Positions 48,148 to 61,354 of a stretch of 64,000 nt of DNA are shown one piece after another. Source of the stretch: Citrus sinensis (Eukaryota > Streptophyta > Magnoliopsida > Sapindales > Rutaceae); NCBI RefSeq assembly GCF_022201045.2, contig NC_068563.1:1364001-1428000 (forward strand), given 5' to 3'. The position numbers and the translations under genes are program-made. The notes under the pieces are model-generated. The model was not told where the DNA came from, ran no database searches, and saw only the letters and a list, made by a program, of their open reading frames with translations. The first letter of the stretch is position 1. Each line of letters begins with the position of its first letter.

Positions 48148-49174
48148 CCTTTTCTAAGCAATGTACGACAGCTGAACTGTTTAGCATACACAAAAATTGA
48201 TTATGTGTTTAGTAATGGAAACCTGAATGCCGAAAATAAATAGCGTTACAGCAGACACCTGTGTATTGTAGATATATATACTTTAGTTTAGAGTACTCCT
48301 TTATATGCTTTCTCCTTTCTTTCAATTTTTTCTTGTTTTTTTTTTTTTTACCCAGTGACCGTTTGGTTGAATCATCCGTTCGTGTCACAAGGGTATAAAA
48401 AAATAGTGATGGAAGTTAAAAGATCAACGAATGATCAAAAGGGGTGAAGTTTGAACCCGAGTTGCCTGAAGCGCACGTCGGCAGCCTGTGAACATGAAAA
48501 GTCAAAGAAAAGTTTCATAGGAACAGCACTGTTTGTTTTCCGAAATTAATAATTTTTCGGGCTGTTTACACATTCTTGCTTTTTAGTTCACATGTACCAA
48601 AAACTATTTATCACAACTGGTATGTGCATTGGCTTATCAGCAAATTATTGGCTTCAATTTGTGAATATCATACGGGCTCGGTTCGGTTCGGTTCCAAAAA
48701 ACGCCTCCCCTTTAATAGCCGCTGGGTTTTTTATTTGGTCAATGACAAATCTTGATTTGAAATTTCAACGCTTAGTTGGTGATGAAAGTCCACAAAACAA
48801 CAAAATGGAGGATTGTTTATGGCATTAATTTGTCAGCAAAAACAGACCCACTTACCGTAAAATATTCTCATTCTGTTGCATTGTCTCACAAGTTTACTCA
48901 TCCATCATTGGCACCGAATTTCAAAAGCCATTTTCACATCAAAACTATAAAGTTGACGAGTCAGTCTCCAGTTATTGTGGAGAAGGTCTTGAACAGGAAA
49001 ACCCTTTTGGTTATTAACTGCAGGGGGAGTACTTTCACACTGCTATAAAGTCTTGAGCTTCTACGTGTAAATTATTCTCGTGCTCATTTGCTTTTGCTTG
49101 AATTTGACGATTTCATAAACACAAAACAGGTCTTAATATTTGGGTATCATTGGTGGTGGTTTCTTGTTTTGCAG
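48148..49174. other. Intergenic: upstream region of the bHLH gene
   Basis: No supported gene. Open frames at 48592-49048 have no recognisable content and lie in the promoter or leader zone of the bHLH gene. A direct repeat of CGGTT occurs near 48680. Confidence 0.35.
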
Positions 49175-49243
49175 GCCATTCCATCAGAGGGAATTTAAGC
49201 TTCTTCACTGGAGATTTCATCGATCAAAGGGTTACCAGAACTG
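49175..49243 (+). other. Predicted untranslated exon of the bHLH gene
   Basis: An acceptor TTTTGCAG ends at 49174 and a donor CTG-GTAAGC starts at 49244. The next acceptor (TTTGCAG at 49518-49524) leads directly to the start codon at 49528. This implies leader introns on both sides of a 69-base exon. Confidence 0.5.
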
Positions 49244-49527
49244 GTAAGCCTAATTTCTTCTGATCATTGAAACAATTTCGATGGCTCCGTTTGGTATCTT
49301 GGTGCTGTGACGAAGGCTCTATCTGTCAAATGATGTATGTATTTGACAGCTGGGGAAGATAAGCAACTATGCTGACAAATATGTTCATGCAAATGTTTAC
49401 AAAAAAAATAGAGCCTTGATCATATTAGATTAAATATGTTGATATTCACAGTCATTTAAACGTCTAGAAATTTGACTAAAATAGCAAATTTTGGCTAAAT
49501 TTTTTCTGCATGATAAATTTGCAGGGA

Positions 49528-50697
49528 ATGGAGGATCTCAGCTTCATGAATCAATGGCACATGATGAATTCTATTGATGAGTTCAACTTACTACCTCTAG
49601 CAGCTGCATTTGGAGAGAATTTGCAGCAGTCTTACACCCACCCATCTTTCAACAATAACACCGGCATCGATAGACCCCAGAAACAGCTGAAAACAAGCAC
49701 TTGGAATTCATCAGAAACTGGGTTTAATCCCAATAATGTTTCTAGTATCAACATGAACCAAATGGGCATTTTGAAGCCTAAACAAGAGACAGGGGCAGGG
49801 TACCCATCTGATATTTTGCCTTCTCAAGTTTCCTTTGGAAATAACCAAAACTACGTGTTCAAAGCCAGTCAAGGAGCTAAAAGAATTAGCCCTGGAGCTG
49901 GAAACAGGCTCTCCAACACACAAGATCACATTATAGCAGAGAGGAAGCGGCGCGAGAAGCTCAGTCAGCGGTTTATAGCTCTATCTGCTATAGTTCCTGG
50001 CCTAAAGAAGGTACATATATATATATTCCTCCGAGATTATGCTGTAGCTATATTATGAGCCAAATTTTGATTATTTTTTGTTGACAGATGGATAAAGCTT
50101 CTGTTCTTGGAGATGCAATCAAGTACCTGAAGCAACTTCAAGAGAAAGTTAAGATACTTGAGGAGCAAGCAAACAAGAAGACAATTGAATCAGTTGTGTT
50201 TGTGAACAAAACACAGCTCTCTGATGAAGGTGAATCCCCTAATGGTGCATTCAATGAGGCACTGCCAGAAATCGAAGCAAGGTTTTGTGACAAAAGTGTC
50301 CTCATTAGGGTTCACTGTGAGAAGAGAAAAGGTGTCTTTGAGAAAATAGTGGCTGAAATTGAGAAGCTTTATCTTACAGTCATCAATAGCAGTGTCATGA
50401 CGTTTGGGAGCTCTGTTCTTGATGTCACCATTATTGCTCAGGTAATATTCTTTTGCAAGCATCCATATTTTGTTAAAATTTTTATCTTTCCACGAAGAAA
50501 TAACAGAAAAAGAAAATTTTCTTAATGCTCACAAAGAGTTTTGTGATCAATGCATCTGCGTTAATAACACTTTATCGATTAACAATCTTCAGGCCTAATA
50601 ATGTTCTTTTCATTTTCAATAGATGGATGTGGAGTTCAACATGACTGTGATGGATCTTGTAAAGAATCTGCACTCAGCTTTCCAGTTGTTCGCGTGA
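49528..50697 (+). CDS. bHLH transcription factor, bHLH18/19/20/25 type
   Basis: Three coding exons (49528-50010, 50088-50441, 50623-50697) join in frame to 303 residues. The first 130 residues are a Ser/Asn/Gln-rich region without obvious fold. The bHLH domain spans about 132-190: the basic region DHIIAERKRREKLSQRF carries H134, E138 and R142, the set that contacts G-box CACGTG. Helix 1 ends in IVPGLKK and helix 2 starts at MDKASVLGDAIKYLKQLQ, with the intron exactly between them as in this subgroup. The C-terminal 100 residues form an ACT-like fold that mediates dimerisation. Relatives (Arabidopsis bHLH18-20, 25 and NAI1) act in jasmonate-driven iron-response control, ER-body formation or defence. 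Which role applies here cannot be read from sequence. Confidence 0.92.
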
Positions 50698-52603
50698 AGG
50701 AATCACTTTCAGTTTCTTTTCAGCTTCTGCAACTACAAAATAAATAATCCTGATATACATGGAATCAGCTCAAATTCAGCTTTTTCAAACTCTTATTGCA
50801 TACAGAGCGTGCAATTCTCCACCAAGTTAAGACCATTACGTGAAGCTTTGTTTGCTGTGAGGTTCATTTTGCAAGAGGGTTTTTTTTTTTTAGTTCATTT
50901 TTGCATGGTTAAAAATATTTTTACCATGTTTTGTACGTACCCTCTTGTTTTAGAATAATGATCTCACAGCTTTACTAGGCCTTCTATATTTTTTCCATTT
51001 TCCCCTTTTTTCAAAGGAGAAGTTGAAAACTCGACTGAACCTAAACTATGCCCTCTTCATACCTAAAAAGTTGAAAAGGAATTAGAAAAGGGAAAAAAAT
51101 TAAAGGGTTTTTTTAGGTGGGATGGAAAGCAGGCCTTGTCTGTAGTTTGTTTGGTCAATGTTTTAGAGGAATCTTGAAATTATTTTCTTGGGCCTCTTTT
51201 GATTTGTAATGTCATTTGGTCTGTAACAGTTTGGTTCATATTAATGAATTAATAATATTGTTCCACGCAATATTGATATTATCTTATGATATATTGTGAT
51301 TCAAATCTCCAAGATTCTTCGGAAGATGCTAATTTATTTACAATTGGAACTTTTAACTACCAAGATTAAGCAACTAATTAGCCCCACAAAAGATTCTAAT
51401 CTTTTTTTTTTTAAAAAAAAAGAGTGATTAATTAGTAACATTCCACATTTAACATAATAACAATTAACAACCTATGCCTGGGGCCAACAATAATCATTCA
51501 ATCAATATGCTAGATGGTTTAGCAATAGAATTCATAGAATTATTTGATTAAAAAGAATTTAGATTCAATATTTTTTTAAATATTTTTATTGGTAATAAAA
51601 TGTTTCTATCTAAATCGGATCTCAAATTATAGCCAAAATCTTATAAACTAAGCCCCAATCCACATTTTTCTAAAGACAACTAATGCAAATTAGGCTGGAA
51701 TTAGTACTTTAAAAAATAGCATTAAAAAAATGGAAATGCTTTAAAAAAAAAAGGGGGAAAACAAATCAGCATTGATAAGTTTGTTTCGCAAATGAATACA
51801 AAATAATTTTATTATAAGTTTGATGTAACAGTTGAGATTATTAATTTCTGTGGGGGAAAAAATTGTTAAAATATTGCAAATTGAGAAAAGTGTACTCTCA
51901 TTGGAAGAAGTTGTAAGTTGACCAAAAGAATGGCCGCTTCTCGCTCATCCGCCCACAGCTTTCGCATTAAGATAAGGTCACCTACTCATTTTAATTTTTC
52001 TCTAATCCAAAATTTAAATATAATGCTGATTAGTGATTACACATAATACTAAAGTTTTTTTTTTAATCTTCTATCATTTGAGGTATGATTGTCTGAATCT
52101 ACCAACATAAAGATTTATTAGGAAAGAGAGGAAAAAAGGAGTTAAGGATAAAACATATAAAAATAAGAAAGAAAAATGATGCAATAATTTTAACACTAAT
52201 TGTCCATCCAAAAAGATGGAGTTTATTAGCAAAAAGAATGGTTGCTCATGTTTGAAATCAAATAATGGATGTTAAACCAATGGGGTCTAAGGTAGCATTT
52301 GCTTATTTGTTTATTTATTTGCTATTTTTTTCTCCTCGAATCTAAATAGGTGAATTTGGCATCTTATTTATTTTTATTTTAAAAAAATTTAAACATAATT
52401 ATTTGACACTTGTATCCTTATGAGTGAAATGAATTAAGTTTTTAATTTAGAAAATAAGTATATTTAATATAGATATTTTTTAGATTAATATTTACTTCTC
52501 ATTTAGAAAAAAAAAGTTACAAAAGTTTTTTCTCTTTTTCTATTAAGATGTAAATGTTTAAAAATTAAATATAAGTTTCAAAAAATAAAAAAAAGTTTGA
52601 CAT
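50698..52603. other. AT-rich intergenic DNA
   Basis: The left end is the bHLH 3' UTR. The rest is AT-rich, with a T-run/A-run pair at about 51400-51421. A small GC-richer patch with a short frame lies at about 51930-51980. No supported gene. Confidence 0.4.
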
Positions 52604-52745
52604 TTATAAAATGGGAGGCCCTAAGTTACGTTAAGCGTAACTTACGGGCATCTCACAGCAACAGTGCCACTGATGGGACCGGGGTACTGTTGCTGTGAGA
52701 GGCGTAAGTTACACTCAACGTAACTTAGCGCCAGCCTTATAAAAT
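52604..52745. mobile_element. Foldback Mutator-type MITE with perfect 9-bp target duplication
   Basis: A 124-bp element (52613-52736) lies between two exact 9-mers TTATAAAAT (52604-52612 and 52737-52745). It is nearly all inverted repeat. The left arm (CTAAGTTACGTTAAGCGTAA, then TCTCACAGCAACAGT) pairs with the right arm (ACTGTTGCTGTGAGA, then AACGTAACTTAG) with a loop of about 12 bases. A 9-bp duplication is the mark of Mutator-like transposases. The element has no coding capacity and would need one supplied in trans. Confidence 0.85.
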
Positions 52746-53543
52746 TACAAATTTTAGATGTTTAACAAACAAGTCCTACTTTTAAAGGAAAAATTACGAA
52801 TGATCAAATCAAGTCAAGATAATAGATATATGAATGACAAGAATCCAACATATTAGATAACAACTAAAATATTTTTCTTTATCGTATTTGCTAGGAAATA
52901 TTTTTCTTTTTCATTTTCAAACTTACGGCCAACCTCTCACTCTCATACAAATGGTCCCAAAACCGGAGCTCGATCAGTAGCTTTGTTTGTCAAAAGAAAA
53001 AGAATTGGGGTGTCTACAAAGTTTGGACAGGTAACTAAATGAATAGAGAGCCAAATTAAAAGGCTCGTGATTAGAAATTATAAAGTCTATGGTCTTGTGT
53101 GTGGCAGGCAAGAATCTTCATTATCCCAATAAAACTAACAACCGGATAAAGGAGACAAGAAAAAAGATTGAATCTTGGAACCGGTGTTGGCACCGACTAT
53201 TGTTTCTTGGAGGGTCTCTAGAAGCCTTGGAATTTATTAAGCTTGATCTTCCAACCGTAACGTGACAACTAATAAGAGAGAGATGTCGGGGAAAAATTAC
53301 GAGTTGGAATATTAAGTACTCTTGTTGTCTAATAATGCGGTACTTGGTTTGTTTTGGTTGAGCCTCCCTCGGAGTAATTCTTTGCGGATTGTCTCTGACT
53401 TTTCGTAGGTAAATAATTGAATATCATCGTTAATCAAGTCCTATATATAATTTCCTTAGAAAATTTATCACAAGAGGTCCCTTAGTCAAATATCATACAA
53501 TTCCTTAGTGGGTAAACTTCACGCAAGGCGCCATATGATAATC

Positions 53544-53926
53544 TTAGAGCATCTCCAAAAGGTTCTATAAATTTTACTCTTCAAATATCTATTTGCTTAC
53601 CTATGTGGCAAATAGAAGAGTGAAAAAATATGTTATTCTTCAAACGACTCTTCAAATAGAAATGAGTTAATATTATTTTAATTAAAATAACTATTTTTTT
53701 TGAAGAAAAATCAATAGTAATTAACGCACCTATCTCTCTTTCTCTAACAAAAAGTAATAAAATATAAATTAAAGAGTGATAAAACAACTCTCCAAATTTA
53801 AAGAGAGATAATTAATTCTTATTTGAAGAATCTTAATCGGAGTGTCTTTTAGAGTCTTAAATGCTGATAAGACTTTTCAAATAAGTAATAAAATCTTATT
53901 TGAATAGTCTTTTTGTAATGCTCTTA
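53544..53926. mobile_element. Tourist/PIF-Harbinger MITE with TTA duplication
   Basis: A 377-bp element (53547-53923) is flanked by TTA on both sides (53544-53546, 53924-53926). Its ends are GAGCATCTCCAAAAG and, reversed, GAGCATTACAAAAAG (12 of 15 identical). The 3-bp TTA target and a GAGCATCTCC terminus are typical of Harbinger-derived plant MITEs. The interior is AT-rich and non-coding. Confidence 0.75.
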
Positions 53927-55187
53927 TGTTAGACAGACGAAGGCTGCATTTAGAGCGGTTTTGCTGCCATCTTTTATATTTTAGGAAAATTCTCTTAAAA
54001 TCTAGAATATAGGGTGTGACACCCCAAATGGACCTGAAGATGGTGGAAGCAGAAATTTTTTTAAGTTATGGTGTTGGGTTGACTGATGATATTTCCGTCC
54101 TAAACCCACTCCACTTATTATAATAATTCACGTTGCTTTAAAACTTTTAAATAAAGAAGAAATTTTGAGAATTAATCAAGTAAATCTATCTTCATTGTTA
54201 TTATTATTCTTGTTGTTGGTGATTATATATTTTTTTATTATATTTGACCACGAAAGTTACTGTAATGTAAATTTAATATGATTATCTTACCCTCATGAGG
54301 TAAAAGTACCAAAATGTCCAACAAAATTCTTTTACTTCAATAACTACCTTATACAAAGTGCTACTTTATTATTAATATTCAACTAAAATGAGAAAATATT
54401 TTATGACATGTGGAGTATTAAAAATTTTAAATTTTATTTAAAACATATTAGATTATTAAACATAAAATAAATGCCTTAACTATTAGCTATAATAATAAAT
54501 GTTTCTTGAAATAATTTTGTTATTTCATATGATAAAGGTAAAATAGTAAAATAAAATTTATTTTAAAACAACATCAAAGATTGTTAAAAGACCTAAGTCG
54601 AGAAAAAAAATATTATAAGAATATTTAATCAATTAATTGTTCAAACTTACTATTAATTTGTAAGTTTGTAAAATAAAGAGAGCGTATTGTAGTTATATTA
54701 TGTAGGCGGCGTAGCAGTGAAAATATCCCACCCAGCCAATATCCTTCATCCCGGTGAAAATATATCAGCCGAAGCCATTGTAGTAAATGTCATCCAAACC
54801 CCCTAAAATTGATTTATTCAACCTAAAGTAAACTCATCAAAAATGAAATTATTTCAAAACTAATTTTTCTTAGAATAACGAAACTATATTCCACACTAAA
54901 AATGAAAATAATAAGAAATACTCTGTATCTTCAAAATTTCCGGTTTTTTTTTTTTTTTTTTAAGTTGCAATTATCATACACGTGAGTTTCTTGGTGAATC
55001 AGTACATCAATTATATAATACACACAAACAGCATAATTCTAGACAGCCGCTACATAATTCTGGAGACATACATGTGATGTGGCATTAATTGTTGAAAAAA
55101 ATGGATTGAATGAGAATGATATACATGAATGGTTTAGGATCAAGGACTGCAGCTGAAGCTCAACTCTCCGGACTCCGCCCAGCAGGT
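53927..55187. other. AT-rich intergenic DNA, downstream side of KEULE
   Basis: No gene is seen. GGGTGTGACACCCC near 54013 is a short palindrome. A poly(T) run lies at about 54945-54962. The right end holds the KEULE 3' UTR. Confidence 0.4.
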
Positions 55188-58100
55188 TTAGATCTGGATA
55201 TCATCCAATGACAGTTCGTCTACTGTTAGCATCTTCATTTTCTGCAAAGCAAGACAAATTATCAGGCAAGGCATTTGATACGAATGGGGGATGCATTTTT
55301 CAGCAATTTCAGTTTCTATAAAAATACCGTGATAAATTGAGGCGGATCATCCAGACTTGTGGAGCCTAGAATGATTTCTCTGTTCAGCTTTCTTGTGAGC
55401 TTGTGACACACCCTTAACTGAGGATTAAAAACATTTGGTAATGTTGAATAAGTTATAATGGCAATCACTATAATGTCAATTAGATATTAAACGAAAAACT
55501 TTTCATACCTCTGATCTGGTAGCTCCGCCAACAATAAATACAAAAATACGTTGGCCCATCTTCTTGAAATCACTAGATGCATGTCTTAGTACTGAATCAC
55601 TGCTGTATGGCAACAGAAGATAAATACCAACACTTTCCAGGGACAGGGAAAACCAAAATAGTATAAGAATGACCAGCCATGAGAATAATGAGATGAACGA
55701 ATATTCAACCATGCAAGTGTCTCACAACAAAGGTCTTCATTAAGTAATGGGTTAGGTTTCACCAAACAGGCAGCAGAATTAAGAGAAAGAGGTCTACAGT
55801 ACATGAAATTATAAATCGGCAGATTATGAAACCTATGGGTCTATGAAGAGAAGAGCAACAACAGCACCTTGAATAACCATCATCAGAGTTTCGAGGACGA
55901 GCCCATGTCGGTGTCCGTCTGGATCTCATTGAATGAGCAACAGGTGGTTGACTAATTGCTGCAGACTGGTTTTTCGCATGGACGGTTGGACTCGGCTCAT
56001 TCATACATGGATAATCATCCTTTGGTAGTTCTTTTTTACCAAGTTTTTCTATGAGTTCCTGAAAATGTGAAATCAATTGCATTAACAATCCACCGTGAAC
56101 ATCTTTCTAACGTTTATTGCAAAGCCAATTAGATATAGAAGATGGAAAACACAGGAAACCAATTTAGATGTAAAGATAGATATTGCAAATTTTATTTTGT
56201 TTACCATGACACTAAAGGATCTTTTGAGAAAGTAAATATCACAAAATCACTGCAAATATACATGGAACAACTCATAGTGAAAAAACTAACTTTGGATGTA
56301 CCTCTATCATCGGGTAAAAGCGTGATAACTGCCATGTTTGTTCTTCACCAGTGCGGTCTTTCCTAACTGCTCGCTTCTTCTGACGGTTAGATAGGAAGAG
56401 GAGGGAAAGAAAAGTAGGGCTTGTTGGTTAGAAACATACATCCAACGTTAGAAGCAATATTTCAACTGACATGCAAATGTTTACCTTATTAATATCAAAC
56501 TTCAGAGAAAAAGCTCCAGTCGAACTTTTTTTGATATCTGATGCTCCCCCAAGCAGTCTCATATTATTTACAGCAGTTATATCATCAGACTGTAACCTTG
56601 CCAACTGAAAGATATTCACGCAAATTAGAACCCAAGGAGAAAGATATTTAAGAAAAAACTGACGTAAATTAGGCGTAAAAGGGAGGGGAAAAAAAAAAGG
56701 AGCCCCCAAAGGTTTAGATGCCAACCTTCATTATATTTTGACCCTTTTCACCCTGAAACTTCTCAGGATAAATGGCTGCAAGAATCATCAATAAACGCAA
56801 CTTATTTTCACGAGTAACATCCTGCATAGAAGTGATACTTTTTTCTCATAAGATATACAGATAAATTTGTAATATATCAACTTATATGTACAACAAGTTC
56901 ACACCTCATTTGTAGTAAAAAATTTAACTACATCCTTCAGTCCTGCATCACCAAAAACAAGGTCCTGCTCCAGCTGGCCAAGTTCTCTAAGTCTCAGCTC
57001 CCTGATTATTTTGTTGATTTTTCCTGCAATCTGCACAACCAGACCCACTTGCATGACAACTTGGCTGACAGAAATTTCAATCAGTCAACTACTATTATAT
57101 CCAAAATCTTTAGAAGAAAAATAATATTCTCCAGTTGAGAGGAATTTAAGCTAAAATGTACATGTATTTCTCTTCATTTTGACACAATAGTACAATCATA
57201 TTATCAACAGAAGTTACCAAAGCTACAAGCAAATTGGGAATTAAGATAGAAGATAAATAAGGAGATCTCATTGGAGTTGAAACAAAAAGGCAAATGATGT
57301 TAATGTGGCTAATATTCTCACATGACTCAAGAATTTTGTGAGACTGAGAAAATAGTAGTATTCGTTGCATTACAAATTAAGTAAAGTCTGAGACTTTTAA
57401 GTCAATCCAACTGTTTAATTCATTTGTGACCAAAGCATAAATAATGTTCTGAAAACTCAATAAACAGCAGAGGGTAGCACAGAATAATGATAAGAAGAAA
57501 TAAGATGTGTTAAACTAAAAAGATGCTTCAGCACTACCAGAGTACTAACCAGTTACCTCTTAATTAGAATGGAATCTCTTCAGTTGGAAGTTTAAGGCCA
57601 ACAATCTCTTATCGAAGAAAAACAAAACTATTGTTGAAAGAGGATACTCAAATGAATGAATGTTAACAAAAGAGCATTGTTATCAGTATTGATTGCATGC
57701 CTACCAATTGCTACAACGAACAAAATATATCTGTCGAATTAATTTGCGGTAACATCAGTTGGCAAATGGACAAAGATCCACATAGCATTTTACCAATAAT
57801 TTATGGAAAAAGCATAACATGGCACAACACATTTCTTCACTAGGTTGCATGCAGGAGAGACAAATCCGTGCCCCTAGTGGGGGCGCAGGGGTTGCGTCAC
57901 CAAACCAAATACTAAATTACTAGACGGCGAAGAAGAAACCAACCTCTACATGGAGGGAAAGCTTGTCAATTTGGTCACTGTATTGTGGCAATGCTTGAAC
58001 CATCTTTTGCAGATCCTTTGTAGAAAGTTCACCTCCATCTCTAACAAGAGATTTGCGTAAGAATTAAAAAGTGACAGAGTTCACATTTGAAAGTTAATAA

Positions 58101-61100
58101 AGCTTTATTCTCCAATGATATACCCAGTGACAGATTTTCACCAACCTTGCACTGTGTTGAATTTGTGCAGCTTTATTTTTTGATATGAAGCTGGTCATTT
58201 TCTCATGCAACCGTTCACTTGCCTGAGGATCAAGAGCATTCACATAATTCATATAAAGAACAATAGAAAGGAAAAGGATAAATATCAAAAAGATAAAATC
58301 ACCAAACATACATCTGCAATATGTGCATGCCGAAGTTCAAGCCAGAGAGGATCATGTTCCTCCAAAAGCACTTCTTTTTTCTCTGGTGGACCACCTGTCT
58401 TGCTTGGAACCTGATGCAGTATTTATCCTTATTTTTGGTAACCAAAAGGCATGCACAAACAGATACGAGAAAACACATAAAACTTCAAAAATTAGAACTT
58501 ACCTCATGCACGTATTTATTTCCCTCCATATTCAGTAAGTCACGGCAAATTGCATCATATGTCCACTCATGAATGATAGGAGCAACCTAAAAATGCAAAA
58601 TTAACATAGTATTAAAACAGACAGCATGCATATTAAGCATTTTGAAAGTTGATGTCCAATACATGTATCAAGAAACCTGATCAACAGAACGGTCAAGGAT
58701 AAGCAAATCGCATGTTTCTGTCTGAGGGAAATTTTCAATGCTTTGTTTATATTTCATAAGACAGTTCCAGACTCCAGCAGCGAGCTTTGTTGGAATTAAA
58801 TCACTAAAAGTTGTCATTGTCATTGTATCAAGTGATTTGGCAGCACGGTAGCGCACTAACGGAAATTCCTGTAACATGCCTCTTGTTAACAAAAAAATTA
58901 TACACATTCCCCAAAAAATAACAATACTTGAGAATCAACAAAAGTAAATCATTATGAATACCCTTAATGAAGCAAAAACTGTAGCAATGCGGGAAGCCAT
59001 CACATTCAAACACGCATCACCTCTGCGAGAATTTTCCTCATCTCCAAAGAGTTCCTCCAAGGCCCTTTCATCATCAGTGACAAAGCCCTGTTTTCAGAAA
59101 ATCACAATTGACTAAAGAATGATAACATTACAAAATAAGCTTCAATGAAAATGAGTAACCCAATAATGACCGAGAGAAAAAGAAAAAGGTCCACAAAATA
59201 ATGCATTGAATTTTCAGGAACAAAAAGAGAGTCCCACAAACTTCACTAACTGGCCATCAATAGTTTTGAAATATACTTCTGAATTCTGATGAGCATACAG
59301 ATAAATATTACTTATGAGATGAAGAAAAAATAATCAAGGATGCTGACAGTAAAAACTAGATAAAACGCAGCAGTTCAGAAACAAAAAATCACGCCATCTG
59401 AGATATTCTATGTTATGTGTACAAATTCAACCAACTGAAATAGTGTCAAATACCTGGCTGTCTATTGCAAAATACTCCAAATTCATCTGCATATTCTCAA
59501 CAAAATGATAAAAAAAATCAGCATTTATTTTTATGTTCCAAGACAACAATGGAAGAAGAGAAAAGGACGAGGTTGCTTATGCACAATAATCAATTCAAAT
59601 AATTTTGCAACACAACAAAAATAACCTCTCTTAGTGCACCTATGCGAGGTAGAACAGTTGAATCCTTCTTGATGTGAGTCACCAGTTCCCTTGATATAGG
59701 TGAACTGAAGAAAACAAATGCCCTTTCCAAAAACAAAAACAAGTTATTGAAAACAGCAAGAAAGTTTGTGAGTTTCAAAGAGGAAACCACACATCAAACA
59801 CCTAGGATAATAAGGAAACTTTTTTCACATACTTCTTATATAAAGGCGATCTTCCGGACATATCTGACAAGAACATGATAACACTGCCAAAAAGCAAAAC
59901 AAAGAGATAAATAAACAAACCTTAAAATAAAATATATATAAAAACCAAGCCTGTGCTATAGCAGTATATATCTAATCAGTTTAACAGGTTCTTCACGAAT
60001 ACAAGAAAATTGCATATCTACAATTTCTAAGTTAACTCTTTCATCAAATATTACAAATATAGGCATAAGTTATGACATAATTCAGATGAAGACAGGACAT
60101 GCAAAAATAAATAAATAAAAAATGTCAGTTTCGCGGAAACAGATATTTAAACTATAAAGAGTTTCCTTGCAATTTCCCTAGCATGAAAACTTCAATAATC
60201 TACAGTTGGGCATCCCTCCTTTACAGCAATTACTTTGGGAAAAAGTATAAAATATGTGTTTCACCACCATCAATAGCAAAATATTGCAAATAGAGAGGCA
60301 TACAAGTGCAAAAAAGAAATATAAAAGAACAAAGAAATAGTGACAGACTGGAAAAAAAAACAAAAATATGTAATTATGCTAAGCTGAGAAGGGAATGCAA
60401 ATTACTTCTCTTTGGTTGGTTGAATGAAGTATATAGCCTCCATGGAGGGCAATGGCTGCCTTCGTCTGTGTATGTCTTCTACCACTGCAGGAAACAATGA
60501 ATGTAAGATATATCTACTGGGATCAAATCCAATAACTAAATATATTAATCTAAAATCTGTTTCCATCCAATAGCTTACTAATGTCTCATCACCTAATTCA
60601 TCATCCTAACAGCTAAATTTCCTAATCTCTAATTCTGGAACAAAATGTAACAAAAAAGAAATGCAACTATCTACCAACTTCAGCAAGTAATGGAGTGGAA
60701 CTACGGATTCATTCACTTAGTTTATCAGCTTGCCTTGCTTGACACAAGTTTTTTACTCCAATCCTAACAAATATCCAAATGACACAAGATTAAGTTTCCA
60801 AAGAAAGTTTGCTGATTCTTACATGAAACTCCTTCCTGTGTGATGTCAGCCATCTTGCACGAATGAGACATTATCTTAACGGTAAGTTTATCCATGATGA
60901 GTACCTAGGCATTCAAGATTCCACAAAAATCAGAAATGAAATTCAGAAACACAAATGACATTTCAATACAAGCTGATAATATATACATATAGTATACCTT
61001 CCATGTAGATTTCGAGGTCCCTGTTTTTGCTGAGCGAAGCATTTCATACAACAATCCTGAGCTCCAATTTTACAGTTACAAAACAAATTAGACAAATCGT

Positions 61101-61354
61101 CCAGAAATCTATAAACACTAAAATTGAAATCATACTAGAACGGTGCCGTTCTAGTTGCAATTCGTGTATGATATAACGATCAGTGTTCAGTGATGAAGAA
61201 GTCTCCTTCTATAACTAAATCGCTGCGTTTACTAAAGCTAAGCATAATTATAGAATTATAGATAGTGATTGGGAAACTTACTTTCGCGGCTGATTTGCTT
61301 AAAGTTTTTGTAGTCGCCGCCGTAGGAAGAGGAGTCCGAATCGGAGTACGACAT
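55188..61354 (-). CDS. KEU: Sec1/Munc18 protein KEULE
   Basis: Twenty-one coding exons on the minus strand join in frame to 664 residues (Arabidopsis KEULE has 666): 61354-61282, 61056-60998, 60904-60823, 60484-60406, 59883-59833, 59722-59626, 59486-59454, 59087-58962, 58868-58677, 58586-58503, 58410-58312, 58222-58146, 58040-57944, 57030-56905, 56821-56726, 56604-56485, 56379-56302, 56058-55868, 55599-55509, 55417-55328, 55241-55188. KEULE binds the syntaxin KNOLLE and keeps it open for SNARE assembly during cell-plate formation. It also acts in secretion and root-hair growth. The N-terminus ([18 protein letters not shown]) is the KEULE-type acidic lead. The Sec1 fold follows with [40 protein letters not shown] and the late [15 protein letters not shown] strand. 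The tail ends in LSLDDIQI. Every exon joins in phase. Confidence 0.96.

Noticed and set aside
48592-49048. Two short plus-strand frames before the bHLH gene
   Set aside because: No motif and no clear gene signals; the position fits promoter or leader DNA.
54013-54050. TGTGACACCCC start, resembling an LTR tip
   Set aside because: No matching second end, target duplication, primer-binding site or retroelement coding was found.
560-61354. The genes as one biosynthetic or defence cluster
   Set aside because: The products belong to unrelated pathways and show mixed strands and housekeeping types; three plastid proteins in a row is not evidence of a cluster.
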